Of a stretch of DNA of 64,000 nucleotides, positions 63,386 to 64,000 are shown in pieces. The notes beneath the pieces were generated by a model, which saw nothing but the letters and a program-made list of their open reading frames with translations, made no database searches and was not told the DNA's origin. Source of the DNA: Edaphobacter flagellatus (lineage in GTDB: Bacteria; Acidobacteriota; Terriglobia; Terriglobales; Acidobacteriaceae); the NCBI RefSeq assembly GCF_025264665.1, contig NZ_CP073697.1:2356001-2420000 (forward strand). Reading direction: 5' to 3'. Numbering within the stretch: position 1 is the stretch's first letter; each line of letters starts with the position of its first letter. The translations under genes and the position numbers were made by a program.

Positions 63386-64000
63386 TCACACCTCCGCCAC
63401 CACTAAGCAAACCCGACCCACAACATAGTCCGCCGGAGACTCCCCCTCCCGCAGCCCGATCAACTGCACCGGAAACTCCCTGAGAAACGGCCGCAGGATC
63501 AGATGCCGTTCGTCGAAGTCCACATACCGCAGCATCAGCATCGACCCGGACCTGACTGCATAGATATTCGGCTGGCTCGCGCGATATGGCGCCAGCGAGT
63601 TCCAGTGCCGGTCGACGATAGCCAGGGCACCCATCGCCAGGACGGGGGCCATCGCAGCCGCCTGTTGCGCATCCACGCGCACCGCCACGAACCGCTCCCA
63701 CTGCGTACGCCGGGGAGCTGGCTTGGCCCTGTTCTCCTTCAGCCGCGCCGCCACCACCGGCACCGTCTCCATCACCTCGGAGGTCGCAATCTGCGCATCG
63801 TCCATCGCGGCCGACGGCGAGACGATCGGCACGTCCATCTGCTCCTCTCGTTCCTCGACTGCCATAGCCGCCGCACCGGCCAGGTCCACCGGCAGCACCT
63901 GCTCGACCGTCAGCCCCTGTGCCTCCATCACGCGGTCCAGCCCCTCCAGTGAGAGCGCCCGCTTGCGGTTCAGGAAGTTCGAGATATGAGCCTGTTGAAA
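63386..64000 (-). CDS. XRE-type regulator with S24-like sensor fold, 5' end missing
   Basis: The last 204 residues of a transcriptional regulator that enters from the right edge. The visible start QQAHISNFLNRKRALSLEGL is the end of an XRE helix-turn-helix. After an acidic linker come APVLAMGALAIVDRHW (equivalent to the SMxPxxxxGDxVxVD text of S24 peptidases, with Ala in place of the catalytic Ser) and the fold's remaining strands, ending PADYVVGRVCLVVAEV. So it may be a sensor that keeps the LexA/CI-like fold but not the peptidase. The frame is in phase with the window edge. Confidence 0.8.
   Translation of the reverse strand, partial: FQQAHISNFLNRKRALSLEGLDRVMEAQGLTVEQVLPVDLAGAAAMAVEEREEQMDVPIVSPSAAMDDAQIATSEVMETVPVVAARLKENRAKPAPRRTQWERFVAVRVDAQQAAAMAPVLAMGALAIVDRHWNSLAPYRASQPNIYAVRSGSMLMLRYVDFDERHLILRPFLREFPVQLIGLREGESPADYVVGRVCLVVAEV

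Noticed and set aside
1..64000. tRNA, rRNA, insertion sequence or prophage
   Set aside because: No cloverleaf-like tRNA with a CCA-type end, no rRNA-like block, no transposase or phage structural gene was recognised by eye on either strand; a tRNAscan or IS search would settle it.

Overview
The window looks like a chromosomal segment of an acidobacterium of the Acidobacteriaceae type (Granulicella/Edaphobacter/Terriglobus-like). This is inferred from four large Oar-like TonB-dependent receptors with an N-terminal carboxypeptidase-regulatory domain, an 839-residue MacB/FtsX-type orphan permease, two PEP-CTERM proteins, a sedolisin, many exported glycoside hydrolases and fairly high GC. No rRNA, tRNA, CRISPR array, transposase or phage gene was recognised.

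Layout. 1-4.1 kb (minus): 3' part of mltG, an S9 prolyl oligopeptidase and a sialidase. 4.2-6.1 kb (plus): maf-nadD-rsfS, closed by a strong terminator. 6.2-9.6 kb (minus): first Oar-like receptor. 9.9-10.9 kb (plus): rlmH-cobO. 11-12.8 kb (minus): an M56 peptidase/TonB fusion with its BlaI repressor, whose promoter lies between two CTAA-N4-TTAG operators. 12.9-18.1 kb: GH92 mannosidase, an exported penicillin-acylase-like Ntn hydrolase and a Tat-exported GH51 arabinofuranosidase. 18.2-24 kb: a PEP-CTERM protein, a Tat-exported class V aminotransferase, DUF2461, DUF1080 (3-keto-disaccharide hydrolase type), RibD-like reductase, YCII protein, and a membrane-protein/XRE pair. 24.2-31.4 kb: a one-domain membrane-anchored protein, a TIM-barrel sugar isomerase/epimerase, alpha/beta hydrolase, VOC protein, MFS exporter with divergent LysR regulator, coaBC. 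31.5-41.6 kb: sedolisin, second Oar-like receptor, mnmE, PEP-CTERM protein, VanZ protein and GH105. 41.7-44.6 kb: a repeat-rich accessory stretch around a MarR-GNAT fusion and an orphan lipoprotein. 44.6-56.7 kb (all minus): two adjacent Oar-like receptors, a TonB-like protein with a very long cytoplasmic part, an SPFH protein, an AraC regulator and an alpha/beta hydrolase. 57-64 kb: obgE, the orphan permease, a small outer-membrane-like protein, an alpha/beta hydrolase, an orphan secreted protein and the start-less end of an XRE regulator with an S24-like sensor fold.

How the parts fit. Housekeeping blocks (mltG, maf-nadD-rsfS, rlmH-cobO, coaBC, mnmE, obgE) alternate with secreted degradative enzymes and large outer-membrane receptors. 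This suggests a soil heterotroph that breaks down plant and microbial polymers (mannan, arabinan, pectin fragments, sialylated glycans, proteins) and imports the products. The most unusual area is 44-57 kb: the receptor/TonB/SPFH cluster and the neighbouring repeat field. Several short inverted repeats next to start codons (12.8, 16.3, 20.3, 23.5, 29.1 and 42.8 kb) are good candidates for operators or leader structures.
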